A stretch of DNA of 64,000 nucleotides from Struthidea cinerea (GCA_013397865.1 VZTI01005325.1:4308100-4372099), one strand, 5' to 3'. Positions 1 to 13,078 are shown, numbered from the stretch's first letter. Numbers and translations: made by a program. The notes: a model not told the origin generated them from the sequence alone.

Positions 1-972
1 CTACTGGATACCAGCAATAAAAGGAAATAAAGTTCTGTTTGGTTGCTAGCAAATACATTCCAGAAAAAAACCTTGCAAAGATATATTTTTGTGTGTGCGT
101 GTATTAAATCCTGCTGGAGTTGCAAGTGTATGAATTAGATACCATATTACAACTTTATATTCAGTACCAGCTTCATTACTTTCACGGGGAATTTAATTCA
201 TCTAAAAACACCAAGGAAGAGCTTGGTGGTGCTGTTAATGATAAGTTTAATGGTGAAATTAAGTGGTAGCTCTGTATTTGATACTAAAATAGAGGGGCTT
301 GATCTATATTGTGCAATGGTGCATGCATATTGTCGAGCATTTGGAGAGAAATGCCAACACCTGCGCTGACATATTACATTTTAAGCAAAGAATGAGGAAA
401 GCACAACTGCATAAGAGAAACAGGTGATGGAGGCAGTAGGATCTTCATATCTCAAACATATGAAACAGTTTTAAGTGCACACATCAAATACATGAGCTTC
501 CCAGTGTGCAAGCATTAAAAAGCATCTGTGTGAATATAACTTTGTGTGCGTGTGTATGTCTATTTTTTCGTGTTCCAGTCTGTGAAACGATTCAGGAGAA
601 AACATTAACGTGAGACAAATCTGCTACAGGAGTCCTGTTGTGTTATGAATAAATTCTGCCAAGAGAACTCCTAAGAAATAGCCAAATGTCAGGTATTACA
701 GAAACAAGGACAACATGAAAAAAGAAAAGTTTCACTGGTTAGAGGTAAAATTTGCAAATGGACCAGTTCAGTGGTTCTATCAGGCTTCAATGAAGTCAAC
801 TTTTGAGATCCTGTATGCTTTTCAAGCATCCAGGTAGCCTGAAAAGCACTCAAGTAATTGGCGAACATGAACAAAAATTCTGAGACTTACGATAAACAGT
901 TGGCTTTTCTGCTCATGCTCCCACTGTCACAAGTTTCTTTGAAGGCTTGTGGAAGTGTCCCCTGATACTGGT
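1..972. other. Unique AT-rich DNA, no gene seen
   Basis: This stretch has only short ORFs with no coding character, on both strands. Small purine/pyrimidine runs and two GT-rich patches near 91-105 and 541-560 are visible. I recognise no repeat family, exon or RNA gene in it. Confidence 0.6.
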
Positions 973-1007
<35 letters not shown>

Positions 1008-1010
1008 TAT
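973..1010. repeat. (TA)n/(CA)n microsatellite
   Basis: About twelve TA dinucleotides (974-997) run directly into five or six AC units (to about 1007). A compound dinucleotide repeat of this kind is likely to be length-polymorphic. It carries no gene. Confidence 0.95.
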
Positions 1011-1244
1011 TTATGTATAGCAAAATAAATCCAGGAATTTTTAATCATTCTTATAACTGGACAGAAGTAAGTCAATTTGTTTCTGTGTGAGAAGCTTGCT
1101 GAATTGCAAATCTAAATATAAAATGAGCTGAAGCCACAGGAAATGTTACTTATCAGACTCTTTGGAAATGATGAGAGCATTTCAATGAATTCAAGACAGG
1201 GCTAAGAGGTTGTGTCATTTGTGGTTTCCTGGTTTTAATTGGTA

Positions 1245-1625
1245 TCTAGACCTGAGTGTCTTACTGTGCTTCTGGAGATGCCCCAGTGTGGGCTCTCAAT
1301 GGGCTGCAGTTCCTTCAGGGCATATCCATCTGCTCCAGTCCAGTTCTCTCCAGATGCCACAGTGTGGATATCTTCTTCAGTGCCTGGAGCACCTTCTCAT
1401 CCTTTTTTTCCTTCGCTTCCCTGCATCCTGGTGTTTTTTCTTGCTCTTTAATATGTTCTCACAGAGGTGCCACCAGCACCACAGTGATGCTCACTGTGTC
1501 CTCTGTGTGGGCCCATTATGGAGCTGCCTGGCAGCATTTATCTGGGACAGGGCAGCCCCTGATCTTTTCCCACAGAGGCCACCCTGCAGCTCTCCTGCTG
1601 CCAACACAATGCCACATAAACTCAT
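1245..1625 (+). mobile_element. Probable ERV/LTR-derived interspersed repeat
   Basis: A GC-richer block stands out from AT-rich flanks. It is open in one frame for most of its length (180 codons from 1210, running past its 3' edge). Two echoing phrases, CCCCAGTGTGGG near 1280 and GCCACAGTGTGG near 1355, suggest internal duplication. It ends in a run of CCACATAAACTCA type. The string of features (cag-rich phrases, 'cacagaggtgccacca', 'cacagaggccaccctgcag', 'gccacataaac') resembles a repeat I associate with passerine ERV-L-type elements, but I cannot align it here. The encoded peptide has no domain I recognise and I treat the ORF as a by-product of the repeat. Its edges are estimates. Confidence 0.45.
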
Positions 1626-4600
1626 GGGAGAGCAAACAACAGCAAAGCATAACCCCTTAGCTGACCTGAATGGCACAAACATTAATAATCCTAAAATTGT
1701 ATTTTATGTTAGGAAAATGCTTCCGTGGAGTTACAGATCTGTTAACATGTGACAGATGAATATTATAAAGTGGCTGATTGGAGGTGTGAGTTTAGCTGCA
1801 TAACAAATTCAGAAACTAGTGGAACGATGTAATTTCTGTTCCAAAATACCTGGATTCACTGAGACTAGTGGTGTTGGCGATGACTACTGTGCATTCATCC
1901 ATCAACTTCCATTGGTGCCCCAGGCCAAGGGACCTCTTTTTTTTTGCTACAGAAGCTGGGCATTGCATCCCTTGAGGAGGAAGGGAAGAAAGTAGTTGGT
2001 TGATTCCATTCCTAAACACCAGGTTTTTCTGTTTTCCTTTCTCTTGTTTCCATGTCTGCAAATTTCTCTTGCTGTTGGAAATATTTGCAAACTCTGTTAG
2101 TGGTGGGGCTTTTGTTCTGGCTCATTATTTTCCCCTGCTGTTGCTTCTTTGCTCATTTCCTTTTATCTTGCTGTATTGTTTTTATTCTCTCTCCACATTA
2201 CAGTCCCATTTGGCTCATCCTCTCCTTTCTTTTCTATAAAACATGATTTTTATCACCCATAAAGCATGCTTCTAAAACTTCAACAATACTAAAAACCGGA
2301 AAGTCACACTTTTTCTTGTAAATTCTGTTTTGCCTCAGTCTTTTTCTTATTTTTAGGCAGAAGGAAAGAGAAAAAAAATACATTTAAAGTGAAACTACCC
2401 ATACAGAATTATTCTCAGGGACTAGGAAGTGATACCTTTTTTGTAATTCTGAGTGCTAGCTACTATGTTCAAAATCTATGGAAAGAAAATAATGCCATTT
2501 TCAATTCTGTGGAGGTTAAGGTAATTTTATTTATCTTTTTCAGTGTCTAGTAAATTATATTAGTTTATTCTATCTTGTACCAAGAAAGAAATTCCTGTAA
2601 AACTTGTTTACCCACCATTTGGTTTTCTTGAACTATTTGTAAAATACTCTGAAAGGAATATCAAGGAAGTTATACTGTGTGCTGTCAATTTCGACTGAAT
2701 AGAGAACAACCATTTTCAGCTGACCATGCAGATGTACAAATTAGATTATTTTAGATTATTTTTGGGATCTACATAAAATTTTTTAGCCTGCCAGAACGCT
2801 TATTTTATATTAATACCCATAATGTGTTGAATTTTCAGCAGGTCATGCCCCTGTTCTGGCTAAACACAGAACGATTTCTTCATGTTTGTCATGTTGCAAG
2901 TTTGTAGAAGGTCCTAGGACAGTAAATTGGAGGATGGAAAGAGAGCACTAATGTGAGATATTCCCCTTTCATATTGCTAACCTGGACTTTAGAACAGATC
3001 TCACAGTTCTTAGTATTGCACAATGCCCATACAATTCTTGCAGCTCTTTAAAACTCTGGGTGAGTTACTTAATGTTATAGTGAAGATAGGCAAATTTAAT
3101 ATCTTTACAACACTGGGCATCTTTCCTTCTGAAGACACTCACTTCTGCCTTGTTTCTATCCTGCATTGTTCCAGCTGTTGCTCCTCTTGCCCTTTGGTTG
3201 TAAATAGTGAATATAATGTGTTCCTTTACTTCTGATAAAATTAATTAATCTGTAATTAGTACCAATATTTCTGCATAAGCATTAAAAAACATGTTCAAAG
3301 ACTTAGGGCCATGTGTTCATAAAATATTAATCTTGTTAATTTGAGCAGATTATTGCAAGACCAAATAATCTCATTAAATGCACCTGGCAAATCGTATTCA
3401 CTCAAGATTTTGCGTGGCAAGATTTCACCTCCTTTTCACAGGAGCCCTTTCAAAGGCCAGCTTACAGAACTGTCCTGTTGTCTATGTCGTTCTTGCCCAG
3501 GGGAAGCCTGCTGCTGCTTCCCACTTCCTTAGCCCTCAGACTGAGAAAACTACAGAAATATTTACAGTGTACAGCTCAATACCTGTAGCCAGAGGAAGCT
3601 CTGGTTTGATTGAAGGACGAGGAAGCGTGAGCAGCTTGACTCAGCTTCCATGTTCAATTTGGGATGCCAAAACATTATATTGAACTACCCTGAGGCTTTA
3701 GGGTGAGTCTTTCAAAATCGCTTCTGCACATTTTCTTAGTTATTTGGGGTTTCTTTTGCACATAGTAAGTTTTTTTCTTTTTGCTAAAAGCATTGCCAGC
3801 ACTCATTAAATATAACCCCAGCAGTAATGTGAAATGTTATTCTCTAACCCTTATTTGCATAAATTTGTTCCACTGTTTGTGTGTGTGTAAAAGTTGATGT
3901 TGATATTTCAAATAAATAGCAGGGAAACCTCCCACAGTGCATGACATTTTTTCCCTCTTCCACCTCTCCCAAGACTGAAGTCTAGGTCAGTTCTCACAGG
4001 TTAACAAATGCATTGTTTCTGGAAATGGTCTGCTGCCTACAGGAAACTATTTTCTTTTGGAAGATACAAGCGGGGGAGGCATTGTGGAGGGGATAAGGGA
4101 TGAAGACTCTACAATATATTTAATGAAGTGTTCAATTTTTTTATATGTATTTTTATTCTATCTTTCTTTGAAATGTTGCCTGGAAACTTCCAGTGCTTTC
4201 ACTTCCTAGTCTTGTAAGCTTGCCTCACTGACCCATTACAATTTTCTAATTCCCTAGTCTCTGTTCCTCCTTGTATCTCCTCCTTTTCTTTTATTCCTTT
4301 AGTTCCTTTAGTTCCGAGATTTTTTCTTTGTCAGCATTTTGGTTTCCATGCTACTCCTGTGTTCATTTGTGAACGGTCATCTTCCCCATCTGCAGTTCTC
4401 ATTCTTGCTCGGCATCTTTCCTTGAAATACGTCTTTTTTACTTTCTTTGGAGTCATACAGACAGTGCAGAACCAATAACTTCAAGTCTTGAAGTGCAAGT
4501 TTATAAGAAGGTACCAGTGAAGCCAAGAGGGAAAACTTCAGAGTGTAGAATAAAATTTCCAATTGAAAAAAGTTACTGCTTAATCTTTACTAACCTTTTT

Positions 4601-7600
4601 TTTCCTTACTCAGCATCTCTATCAGTTATTGCAAAATGGGTTATATGCCCATGTTAAGAAAATAAGTTCATCAAAGATCGTCACAAAGTCCTTTTCCTTT
4701 TTTTTCCCTGAAAGTGTATTCTCCAGGCTCTTGGTTAGTGTTGAGTTACTGCATCAGGTGTGGATTTCCTGAATGCATGTTGAATTAGCACATCAGTGTT
4801 ACTCATGCAAGTAAGCTTTGACTGGTGCACAGGCGCTCCAGAAATAATAACGAGGATATTTAAATATTCTGACGCTTTCTCCTACTATTTGCTGTCATTT
4901 TCACCTGCTTTGACTTTAGAAGTGGATATCTGACTACAGAGTCAACATCTGTGGCAAGCTTCAGCTGTAGTTGACAACTGGAGGACCCACATGACGGACT
5001 CTGCACTTTAATCATAATCTGTACAACAGATTTTTCTATGCCTAAATCAGTGTTGCTTTGGTCTTTGCACTATAGGGAAAAAGCTCAGCCGGTTACGCCC
5101 GGTTTTGATAACTGCAGAGGTGTCATAGAATTGCAATGACCCTTGGAAGTGCAGGAGCTCTTTGCCTAATTACACCACCTTCTTGCATGCTAATTTCTAT
5201 TATTTTGCATAACTTCAGTCAGAATTAAAATAACCAAGAAAACCCACACGTAGGGTTTCTTTTTAAATATTCCTTTTAAATGATTTTGCAGAGCTCTGTG
5301 GGGATAGGACAAGTTCTGGGAGAGAGAATATTTAATCCACAGGGCAGTTCAGATTCTCATCCTTAGATTCAAACTGTTTCCTGGACTGGTTCAAAAAAAG
5401 CCACAGGGGAGCCGGAGTGTGTCTCTAGCTTGCTTTATTTAATCACCAATTAGATAATGCTATTTTTCCATGTAAAAAGTGGCACACAGGCACTAGATAT
5501 ACCATAATATACAAAAGCTACCTCCTCATTGTAAGTGCTCTGAATTCAATGCAGCTTTTCCCAAGTAATTGATTAAATGATACATGATTATAAAAAGCCG
5601 TGTGATGGTGTTGACGCCCTCTTAATATCAGTTTGCCAAGGTAGGAATTGGCCAGTAGCAACTCTGGCTTTCACAAGTTGACTAATAGCCATGCTTGAAA
5701 ACTTTTCTTTTTGTTGTCTAAATTATTTATGAGGCCTTAGGTTAAGCAAAGTTGGCAAACCAGTTTATGATCGTACACGATTACACTACCTACACAAGGG
5801 CTACAATTTCACCTCTAACCCTAAATGGAAACAAAATCCAAATCACAGCATAGAGTGCCAAAGGATCTCTAATGCTAATGTAAAGTAAGATATCCAAAGG
5901 GCTATTTTTGGGTCTGTTTTAACAACATTATATTTTAAAAAGGGTGAAGTTGCTTTCTCCAATAAATATTAACTTGGGTAACTCAACATCTTACTGTGGT
6001 TTCCTTGTTTCAAAAGAACAATTAGTTTTAGCAGTGTAATATACCAGTAAACTCTAAGGTAGCACTAATGAATATTTAAGAGGCAAGGCCTTCTTTTAGC
6101 GAAATATAAACTTCCATCTTGAACAGTATCTTTGTTGGTGAACAAGGTCAGATCAGTACGCAGATCCTTACCTGCACTGAAGATTTTGCAGACACGTGGA
6201 ACTTAGTAGGAGATGCCTTTATATACTGAATTTGTTGCACTCTGGCCTAAATACAGAACTGTTTTTAAGTACTGGCTGTAGTCGACATCCTCCAAAAACC
6301 TTAATGTTGATTGTGGATTAGTATCAAGATAACTGTTGGAATTTTACATATCTTTGTAATGTAAGTGACCCAGGTACAATTTTTTATGAAAGTGTGAGGT
6401 GCTGGTAGGTTGTAGAGGAAATAATAACAATTTGTAAGTCTGGAGGATGGGATTTGGGATTTGGTGTTGGCTTTTTTTTTTTTTTTTAATGGGATCTAAA
6501 ATTGAATATGTTGTTCATTTATTTGCATGAACATAAATACAATAGTATGATTTTGACTTTTTTTTTGGTACAGTTCCTGTGAACACATATGGCAAGATGG
6601 AAGTAAAAGCTATTTATGAGATGCAAGAAACAGGGGGGACAGCAATTGCTTGTTGGTTCCTTTGTTTAGCTATCCAAATTCAAAAATTATTTAAAATTTA
6701 TGCCTTTCTCTGGCTTTGTGTGGCTTTTGTACCTTATTCAATTAGGTTGTGGTCAGAGCACATTTTGTAATGAACCAGTGCGTTCCATGGAGGGACACGG
6801 TGAGGGTATTCAGCTCTCTGTCACTTCTGAGGCAAAGAAAGGTGAATATTCTGTCACCTTTTCTCAGGTGTCACACTGAACTCTGGGATTCTGGTCTGTG
6901 TAAAATGAGAGCACTCCACCAGGGAATTCTGGTCCATCATAAGCAACGTGCATTGCACTGCCTTTTGCATGGGCATGATCAGTTCTTTTGTATATTTTCT
7001 TTTGCTGTGAGAGTTTCTGAAATGATACCAAAGTACATAGCTTTCTTTGTTTAAAAATACATCTTTTTTTTTTAAAAGTGATATTGACTTCATTTAGTCT
7101 ATTACTTGAGCAAGTGTGATTCATAGTTAATGTTCACTTGCATATGCTATTGCAAACACTAATTAATCCTGTTTGCAAAGACAAATTATGATTAATGCAT
7201 ATCCTTAAAATTTATACCGAATTACACAGAATATAATCTCTAAATTTGTATAAATAGAACTTAACATTTTGAACATTGTAGATAATAAGCAACTTTCTGA
7301 ACTTACATTTGCATGTGCTAATTAACGGCTGCTTCATTGTATTTACATTTGCAAACAGTTTTTTTTCTAATTACTCAACTTAGTGCTCTGTGAACAGAGA
7401 AAAATAACATAAACATTTCACACCTGATTTTTTATCTAGGTTCATCTTTTGACATATTAAAATAGTGTTGTTTTTTTTAACAATTGGTATCAATTTAATT
7501 GAATTTGCCTGTACTTAAAAAGGAGGGAAATTCTGAACTTTTTCCTTTTACTATATTGATGAATTTCATTCTTGGAAGGTTAAACCCTTATGTAGTGATA

Positions 7601-9157
7601 AACTTGATCCCGGCGTACTAAAAATGCACAGGTCCATATGCAGTATAACAAGTGTCTTGTGATAAGAGTAATAATAAATACCTTAGAAAATTGTTTATAT
7701 ATTTACACTTTTCGTCCATTCTTCTATACAAGATCTTGAGATCTGAACAACCTAAAATCCTGAAGGAAAAGAAAACTTCTCGGAGGCCTTAATTTTTGGT
7801 TCCGTTTCCAGAGGCAGATTAAAAAGTATGTATACACATTGTGATGAAATGGGTAATTTGTACAATGTGGTAGTTAAAGCAAAGTATTAATTTTCAAGTA
7901 TGATATGCTAAAAATAAAAGTTAGCAGATCTTATTTTTGCAGCTGGTCTATTGCAAACTACCTCTTTCTAAAGTAAAACCCATAGCTGAAACCCAATCAT
8001 TATCTTGTATTTAAATCCATTCACTGCTTTCAAAGAATTTTAACTTTTTTTGGTTTCCTGCCATGAGTCAAAAAATGTTTTTTATAAACATTTATTAACA
8101 GTAGGTAAAAAATACTTACACTTCAACCATCTCATAATATCATACCTATTAACAGTAATTGGTGAGTATATGCTTGTTGTTTTGTTTATTGGATATGCCT
8201 GCTATAGTATAAATAAATAAACCTGAAATAATTATAATTGGTACAGACTTGTAAATGCATTTGATCTCAGACATTTTATCATTTTGGTTATTGTATTTTC
8301 TGCACTACTTGGGTGAGTTTCTAATTTAAATAAATTGATTCCAGAGCAGGTCTTGACATTGCTGCCAGTGTTAACACTGGGCTTCATAAAGTGAGATATA
8401 ATGCAGGTCAGAGATGTAGCCTGTTTTTTACCTCTGGTCATGTAACTCAGTGGTGTGGTAGTGGGTAAATTATCTGTATGCAATATGTGGAAAGCCGCAG
8501 TACAGACTGATGAAGAGTTACATTTATAAAAACTGAAATAGCTCAGTGAGCCTAGCTCAGAGGTTATTCAAATAAGCTAGTGATAGCTGTAGTTAGACTA
8601 TCCAGTGTCCTTTCTCCTTGGACCCTTCTTCTGTCTGTCAATCAGTTCATGAATTTCACCTTTTGGGCTTGTAGTTACACTTGGTAGTATTTTAAAAATT
8701 ATGAACTTTATTACCATTTTTTTTCAGGTTATAGTGTATCTTACATCCTTCTGAATCAAAAATGAACATCAGTTTTAAGAAACAGTTCTGTAGTTTTTTT
8801 CAGGAATATTATAACTCTTTACATGCCAATGCTTTTGCTTTGTTTACTAATTGCTCAAAGAAAGTCTCCAGGGAAAACTTCTGACATGCTTCCATTGGAG
8901 GATGGTTCATTACATGTCAAATGCAGAAAAAAATAATTGAATGGAGAACAACAAAAGCTCTTTTACTCCTGGGGCTTACCTGGTATTTGAAGGTCTGATT
9001 TCTTAGTAGTGCTTAATCTATCTGTGACTGTTGAGACCCTACCACACTTTTAACGTATCTTATTTTTTTTAAAAATTGTGATTTAATGCAAATTTTTTGG
9101 CCAGAAGAAGACAAAGATTCTGTATTCAACAACAAAACATCATTAGGATCAAACTAG
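1626..9157. other. 7.5 kb unique AT-rich DNA, no gene seen
   Basis: No exon, RNA gene or clear transposon is recognisable. There are T-runs (for example 6472-6487) and a short (GT)n near 3876. A stretch at about 5560-5800 is free of simple repeats and rich in ATTA/TAAT motifs, so it is a weaker candidate for conserved non-coding sequence. The stronger candidate at 7120-7390 has its own entry. ORFs of 60-100 codons occur on both strands but overlap and have no coding signature. Confidence 0.55.
7120..7390. promoter_or_regulatory. Candidate conserved non-coding element with homeodomain, octamer and forkhead-like motifs
   Basis: This AT-rich segment is dense in developmental transcription-factor motifs and lacks simple repeats. 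A perfect octamer ATTTGCAT lies at 7307-7314, followed five bases later by TAATTA at 7319-7324. A second TAATTA is at 7160-7165. TGTTTGC (forkhead-like) is at 7170-7176, and TTTGCAAAC-type words recur near 7150, 7172 and 7348. POU and homeodomain proteins bind such sites in many vertebrate enhancers. Whether this segment is conserved or active is inference; AT-rich DNA yields some of these motifs by chance. Confidence 0.35.
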
Positions 9158-9162
9158 AAAGA
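9158..9162. repeat. Target-site duplication, left copy (AAAGA)
   Basis: These five bases directly precede the LTR terminus TGTCCTAG. The same five bases, AAAGA, directly follow the other terminus at 9751-9755. Such a duplication is made when an integrase inserts a provirus. Confidence 0.85.
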
Positions 9163-9750
9163 TGTCCTAGTTTGGACAAATTTGGAGGAGAATATCTTCT
9201 GATAGAAGTCAGGTTGCAACCACCCCTCCCCCCAGCTTCGGGAAAAAATTTCCTCAAAGGAAAGTGAAAGAGATAACAAGCTATTTATTTAACAAACACA
9301 CAGGTGGGGAATAATAATGCTGAATAATGAGATCTCTCTCTCTCTGTGGAGAGAAAACCTGAGAAGATTTCAGAGGTCCTCTGTAGGTGCGGTCTCTCTC
9401 CTCCTCGGAGCTGGTCGGCGAGGGGCCCCCCCCCCGGGCCTCCGGGAAAATTCTCCTGATGTGTTCAGATGTTGTTGAAACAATCCAGAAGAGAAGAAAA
9501 GAACAAAAAATCCCAAAAATCCTAGGAAAATGAAATTCAACCCTCTGTCTCTCGCTGGGCGAAAAAGAGCCGAAAAAAAAAACCAAGGGTACCGCAGAAA
9601 CAGAGGAGCGTATCTCCGTGTCCTTGAAACAACTGCTTTGAAATGTTTTTTTGTTTTCTGTCTTCCTGAGGCTCAGTTTAAAGACACAGAAAAGATTGGT
9701 GGGCATAGGGTAGCGATAGGGGATACACATTATAAAGTCACCCCAAGACA
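9163..9750 (-). mobile_element. Solo LTR of an endogenous retrovirus, passerine ERV-L-like
   Basis: The 588-bp element has the TG...CA ends of an LTR: the + strand starts TGTCCTAGTTTGG and ends CCCCAAGACA. It is flanked by perfect AAAGA duplications. The only polyadenylation signal near an end is on the minus strand (TTTATT on + at 9284-9289, near the minus-strand 3' end). A TATA-like TTTATAAT lies near the minus-strand start, so the LTR reads right to left. No internal retroviral sequence or second LTR is present, so it is a solo LTR left by recombination. A CT run (about 9331-9344) and a G4C10 stretch (about 9422-9435) lie inside. The 5-bp duplication fits ERV-L or ERV1 better than the usual 6 bp of ERV-K. 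The family name is from memory of LTR termini and is less certain than the LTR call. Confidence 0.88.
9284..9289 (-). terminator. LTR polyadenylation signal AATAAA
   Basis: AATAAA reads on the minus strand (TTTATT on +). It lies about 120 bases from the minus-strand 3' end of the solo LTR, a normal position for the R-U5 region. It gives the orientation of the element. Confidence 0.7.
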
Positions 9751-9755
9751 AAAGA
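9751..9755. repeat. Target-site duplication, right copy (AAAGA)
   Basis: It is identical to 9158-9162 and abuts the CA terminus of the solo LTR. The perfect match suggests a moderately young insertion, though five bases carry little dating power. Confidence 0.85.
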
Positions 9756-12700
9756 TGAGGTTCTGTCAAATGTTTTAATCAAATGATTGTTTTCTGTTTT
9801 CATTTATTTCGGAAAACTTGAACCGAATCCTCTTCATGCAAGTTTTCATTGCTAGTTGCATCTACTTAACCTTCCACAGAAGGTTGTTTCCCTTCTTTTA
9901 AGGTCTGAATTCAAGCTTTTTGCTCTTAACCTCCTATTAATTCTCCAGGTCTACAAAAAGCAGATTAATTCAAATTCACATGTTGTGACGCTGCTGTGTC
10001 ACTGAAATTTCTGCAGTTTTCTGAGCGCTTGCCTACCTCACATTACGTGTGTCATTCCCTCAAAGTTTTAGCTTCAAAAGAGACAGATCTTATTCACAAG
10101 TACAAGTCTGATTTTTAAGTTCTGACAGTTGTTACTCTAGAATTCATCTACTTTCGTCTGTTTAAAGATTTTTTGGACAAAAGTCTTCAAGTCAAAACAC
10201 ATTGTATTATAAATAGAACAACCTTCCCTTCACTGGGATTCAGTTGAGATAATTTACAGTTATTCAGTAGGTCCCTGTTTCGCAATTACTTTTAAACCTT
10301 AAACTGCATCATTTATGTGTTGTTGTTCTTAAAGTAATGTCGCTGTTGAACTTCAAGAGCTGTCCACAAGTTGTGATCCAGTGGTAATTTATGTAATAAT
10401 GTTTGCCAGGGACTTGCAAGAGCTGGAAGTAATCACCACTAAGGCAATTTGAGTCTCCACATGTGTCCTCATTTAGGTATTCACTTATGCTGTCATAATT
10501 ACTTAAAAGTCATGTTTAAATGTTTCATCTTTTTTAATGCCTTAAGAAAGAGTGATTATGGTGGCAACACCAGTTATCTGCAGGGAGGGATTGCTATGTT
10601 TTGTGTATCTGTATATGCACACAAGTGGGTCAGAAATTTAGCAGCAAGAACCCCAAAATAATCCTTTTTGTCAGCTGGGTGCTGGTAAAGTTTCCTGAGA
10701 TTGCTGCTGTGTTTTGGGGGCTGCATTTCAAGACTCGAAATTAATAATTTGTGAAAGTCCAAAGGAAGTAAAAGGAGATGAGCAAAAGACAAGAAACCAT
10801 CTCTTGTTCAGGGAATTTGCTGGAATCTGAATAGCTTAAGGAAAACCATACTAGAAACTGTTTGACATGGATCTCTAAGCTTAGAGTTTCTGCAAAAACT
10901 GTTTGTGTATCAATTCTTCTGCAGCTTCAGTGTTGCATATAAACAATAATGAAGCTGAGACAATTCAAGCTAAGTGAGAAAGAGAAAAATGCCAATAATT
11001 CTTTATTAATAGGAACCAGGGAAACAAAAAATATTTATTAGCAAAAGCAGCCTTCAGTGATACAGATCTGAGGTTACCTGAGAAGGATCACTCTGGGATT
11101 CAGTTCCATCACAGAGCAGACTTCTGTCTTCCTGCTTCCCCTTTCAGAAATGCTGAGCTGCTCACTCATATTATGAATCTACACCTTTACTCTTCAAAAA
11201 GTAAACCGTTTTTCTGCTAGCTGTCTCAGTTTGAGAGCTGTTTAAAGCCAGGTCTGGCAGTTTATAGGGCAGTATCATGAAATTGGGAAGAGTAGGTGAT
11301 TATAGGGAAGCCTCACTCCTCCCTGAAGATGTGATTCACTCCAGCTAAACCTGTTAGTGACAGTTTGCCAGTGAATTTGCACTAGCTCTCCCCAGACAAT
11401 CTGCAGAGCCAGTTCAGGAAGGCATTCACTTCTCTGTCAGGTTCGGTGCCACTGACTGAGGTCCTGCCCAGGCTCCCTGGGGTATGAGACCAGCCAGTGC
11501 TTTTAAGAAAGGAGCAGCAGGAGGCCCAGCAATACCATTACTGAAGGCTGCAGCTGGCTGGTGTAGCACTTAAGTTTCCATGAGAGCAGAGGGCCTAGGG
11601 ACAAGAGAGCATGGCTTTTTCCTTTTTCCCCATAGTGGATAGTGATTTTCAGGTGTTTGGGTGGTCCCTTGTCTTGGAGAGCTCACCACAAGAGTAACCT
11701 GTGATGCAATTGCTGCCACTCGCATTGGACTGGGCAGGGCTGCAGGACAAGACTATGGAGTCCAAACTTTGACTGACTTCTCGTGCTCTGGAGGAGAAAT
11801 ATCTCACTGGTGTAAAGAACTGAACTAAAAGTCAACCTGATACTCTGTTGATCCAATAGGTTTTTAAATGCGGAGTCAGAGAAGTTAGGACTTTGTCTTG
11901 AGAATTCACAGGGATAAGTGGAAATCAGTGTAAAGTTTAAATGGGGTGGAAATAGCTGGAGTTCATGCCATAGCAAGAGTATCGGCATGCTCAGGCTCGT
12001 GCCTGGGGTATAGACTCTTTCCAGGCTTCATAAATGTTTTAAATTGTGAGTAATCAATCTCAACCTTCCACATAATGCAGTAAGTGGATGGACTTGCTTT
12101 TTTGAATAAATGGAAGTGAAAGTACTAATTTTGTTAATTGTGCTTTCAATTGGGTCATTAAAAGTAGTTCAGTTACCATATGTACCATAGTGCTGAAACC
12201 CTGAAGCTATTGAAAGGGAAGCCTGAAAGATGTAGTTTTATGTTTGCTAGGAAAACTCAATGCTAATAATGTAGGGCTGGCGAGAGATAAATATCTGTTC
12301 ATCAATATTTCATCTAGACAAATTTATCATAATGTTTGCAGAATCACCCATCCTTAAATATATTCCCCAAACTCAACTGAAGTGTCTTTGTGCTCTGTCC
12401 TTAATCTAGCATCCTGCAACCCCTGGAGTATAGGTGTAAGAAGATGTTTACATAGTATATTAGATCCAAATGTTGATTTCTTTATTTTTCTGACAGCTAT
12501 TCAGTCAACTGTTACTAGATCTTCTGGGACAAGATGAATATTTTCCTTCTAGGCTGGATGAAGGAAGGAAGAGAAGCAATCATTAATAATGCAGCCCTGC
12601 ACTACTTATGGCGCTCCAAGAGCAAGGTGTTAACTGGAGTGTTTCCAGCTTTCTGTGTAGCATTGGATTTGGTCATCGTGGAGCCACTGTGTGAGTCAGT

Positions 12701-13078
12701 GGGCATGGTCAGAGGGCTCCATCTGCACCAGCTTATCCTGCAGCATCCTGATCTTTAGAGCTGGCATAGATGAGTGGGGGGCTGTAAGAACCCACTGACT
12801 TCCCTTTCAGTGGAGCTTGTCCCTGCAGCAGGTTGCTTATGGCAAAACACAACACCTTGCAGTTGTGGGAGGGAAAAACTAAGAGTGAAGAAAGCTGGCA
12901 CTCGGCTTCCCCCACTGGCTGTGGGCTGTGAGTGTCAGTGGTTGCACACACAGGTGCTTCTTAATGATGTCATCTCTCATGTGCAGCTGCTGAAGGTACG
13001 GGATGGTGACATGATGGTTGTTCTTTCAGAGAAATGGAAGCATTTACACACCACACTGAAAAGTGGCGCTTAAAAAAA
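9756..13078. other. 3.3 kb unique DNA, no gene seen
   Basis: AT-rich sequence with somewhat GC-richer patches near 11400-11600 and 12600-12960. None shows an exon with plausible splice sites and codon use, and no repeat family is recognised. ORFs up to 101 codons occur on both strands without coding character. Confidence 0.55.

Noticed and set aside
1210..1752. 180-codon forward ORF as a gene
   Set aside because: It lies mainly in a repeat-like block, overlaps long ORFs in other frames, and has no domain or splice context.
5126..5165. Possible minus-strand CR1 3' end (TCATAGAATTGCAATGACCC...)
   Set aside because: Only the first nine bases fit well; the following sequence does not continue as CR1, so it may be chance.
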